Below are positions 63,701 through 64,000 of a stretch of 64,000 nt of DNA, one piece after another; position 1 is the stretch's first letter, and every line of letters starts with the position of its first letter. The stretch lies in contig JAFTCL010000001.1 in NCBI GenBank assembly GCA_017454745.1, forward strand, positions 211,615-275,614. Direction: 5' to 3'. This DNA is from Kiritimatiellia bacterium (GTDB lineage: Bacteria > Verrucomicrobiota > Kiritimatiellia > RFP12 > UBA1067). The notes beneath the pieces were generated by a model, which worked only from the letters and a program-made list of their open reading frames with translations, was not told the origin of the DNA and made no database searches. The position numbers and the translations under genes were made by a program.

Positions 63701-64000
63701 GCGCGTGGCGGTGGCGTCGCCAAGCGCGAAGCACTCGGCCGCGGTAGTGCCGCCGCCGTTGTTGTTGCCGAGGAAGCCGCCGACCTCGTAGCTTGCGGTG
63801 GCAGAGCCGGCTGAGAAGCAGCGCCAAAAGGCGTTGGCGCCGGAGACGTAGCCCGCAAATCCGCCCGCGCGGTTGGACGTCGTGGCGACGGAGCCGAGCG
63901 CACGACATTCGGCGTAGCGCGTGGCGCCGCCGCCGGCGTTTCCGACGAAGCCGCCGGCGCCCGAGCCCGTGGCCGCCACGGCGCCGCGCGCCTCGCAGTC
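60779..64000 (-). CDS. Exoprotein with many GLUG repeats (5' end outside the window)
   Basis: At least 1073 residues are visible; the frame stays open to the right edge, so the signal peptide and true start are missing (a GTG at 63979 is not the start, since the repeat pattern continues upstream of it). The protein is built from dozens of GLUG-type units of the form GGFVGY, a short turn, then CxAxGxV, with two spacers carrying YGLGNDIDLAGREWTPIG and YRLTADIDLGGATWTPLF. GLUG repeats occur in surface adhesins and IgA-peptidase-like proteins and fold as a beta-solenoid. The C-terminus (about the last 150 residues) is a different, Ig-like domain ending FFRWRLEVERP. Codons are strongly GC-biased. 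Confidence 0.8.
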   Translation of the reverse strand, partial: DCEARGAVAATGSGAGGFVGNAGGGATRYAECRALGSVATTSNRAGGFAGYVSGANAFWRCFSAGSATASYEVGGFLGNNNGGGTTAAECFALGDATATRTGNDAIAGGFVGYGYSGASYTDCYCLGTVKGERVVGGFAGYLYDSGNTFTRCYAAGALECSGTWTGAFVGYPRQYGDIADCFALCSGDLHAFGTGTAGTSEAKDGIAELNEAGFKDSDNFDAFLLPESTPWTQADGLSQPFLAWSAPDGLVVYASVGGSASGTVSGAGVSYEPGDEATVTAASDVGFFLRWTGSTPYASRTSATTTIPLDNHRVAAVLFGRLIRTADELDAVRNDLAGIYGLGNDIDLAGREWTPIGFNNAKFAGSFYGLGHEIKNMVCTNSPSTQYHGLFGWTEGATLDGISVSGIVKATSYYTGGLVGCANATTIRNCHADVAVSSTSQYTGGLVGAIGDGTAISGCSAAGAVTSTYRYTGGISGGCGNGTFSIRDSVSTAAVRGGESTGGFIGYIYCTAATISGCRADGFASGNGSVGGFVGYIGGSGTVTVSGCAARGDVRSTGANYASFIGYLYDSSATVSGCWSSGTVWGTGGTVGSFVGYHRSGTVEDCAVAASANGGRAFNGGNVDQAGVTLTDYEVKQRSAGWPKVEPRWRSATPISTAAELASITNGGIYRLTADIDLGGATWTPLFQSSGFTGEFYGRNYCISNFTVNTTAQYAGLFGQIAGGRVEGVQAFGTVKSTSGYVGGFAGKIGSYSHVKGCSFVGEVESSSTRVGGFVGGVGDWPTIHRCCAVGSVKKTGSTNSGYVGGFVGELGGGPVADSYARGAVNADGSGYAGGFAGSIGSNARIFTTYCSAPVTTGSSYYVGAFGGYVNGDRIVTNSYHHAVDARQARGQNGSSVAYLGIAPVATADMTAQASFPAFDFGETWMNETDDGATQPYLKVFYDYAIDSFERWAKYKAGLSGNANPLEVVNGIPLIVRYVFDISALDSVLTENNEPVMRVEFDENGEPYVQFAQHVYGDESEVTLEVLATPDITDWSDPEVIPVDLDVGIAKPDVSSGVPPAMFFRWRLEVERP

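Overview
The window looks like a stretch of chromosome from a GC-rich Gram-negative bacterium of the PVC superphylum. A Kiritimatiellota/Lentisphaerota-like gut or sediment lineage fits best. This is inferred from gene content only: an ExbB/ExbD energy-transduction operon with a TonB-like toroid protein, LolC/LolD-type ABC genes, several very large exported beta-helix or adhesin-like proteins with autotransporter-type repeats, a giant CotH/lamin-tail exoprotein, GLUG repeats, and scattered secreted carbohydrate-active proteins. No rRNA, tRNA, CRISPR array, transposase or phage structural gene was seen.

Layout: 1-1634 ends an unknown gene and carries an exported pectate-lyase-fold protein. 1669-5900 is a dnaK-groES-groEL operon on the minus strand with a strong terminator and, unusually, a textbook sigma-54 (-24/-12) element in front of dnaK plus three upstream direct repeats. 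5899-9480 is accessory: a small membrane protein, a DUF7309-like protein and a HigBA-type toxin-antitoxin pair flanked by 54-bp direct repeats. 9519-15104 holds a GH2 glycosidase, a polytopic membrane protein and a GH20-like protein. 15215-27962 encodes two giant exported proteins. 27971-34565 is mutS directly behind a third giant exported protein.

34790-45120 is a long envelope block on the minus strand: two TPR proteins, a terminator, then exbB, two exbD genes, a TonB-like protein fused to an alpha/alpha-toroid domain, a LolC-type permease, an unknown secreted protein and a LolD-type ATPase. 45424-46054 is a RelB/YafQ toxin-antitoxin module. 46347-50007 is an AT-richer block with five tightly packed genes of unknown function (including a lipoprotein and a second exported coiled-coil protein) behind a long, highly structured leader RNA with its own promoter and terminator. 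I regard this as the best candidate for an undescribed system. 50186-50525 holds small REP-like palindromes.

50610-58602 is an operon read from a probably leaderless promoter: an alpha/beta hydrolase, a Ser/Thr kinase with a double zinc ribbon and a membrane anchor, PyrK, and two SPFH proteins with repeated N-terminal modules. 58715-60644 is a Tat-exported Gfo/Idh/MocA oxidoreductase with a small Cys-rich partner. The window ends inside a GLUG-repeat exoprotein (60779-64000) that is cut at the right edge.

Functions are assigned by reading translated sequence and motifs. No database search was run, so families are named from recognised motifs and all regulatory sites are predictions.
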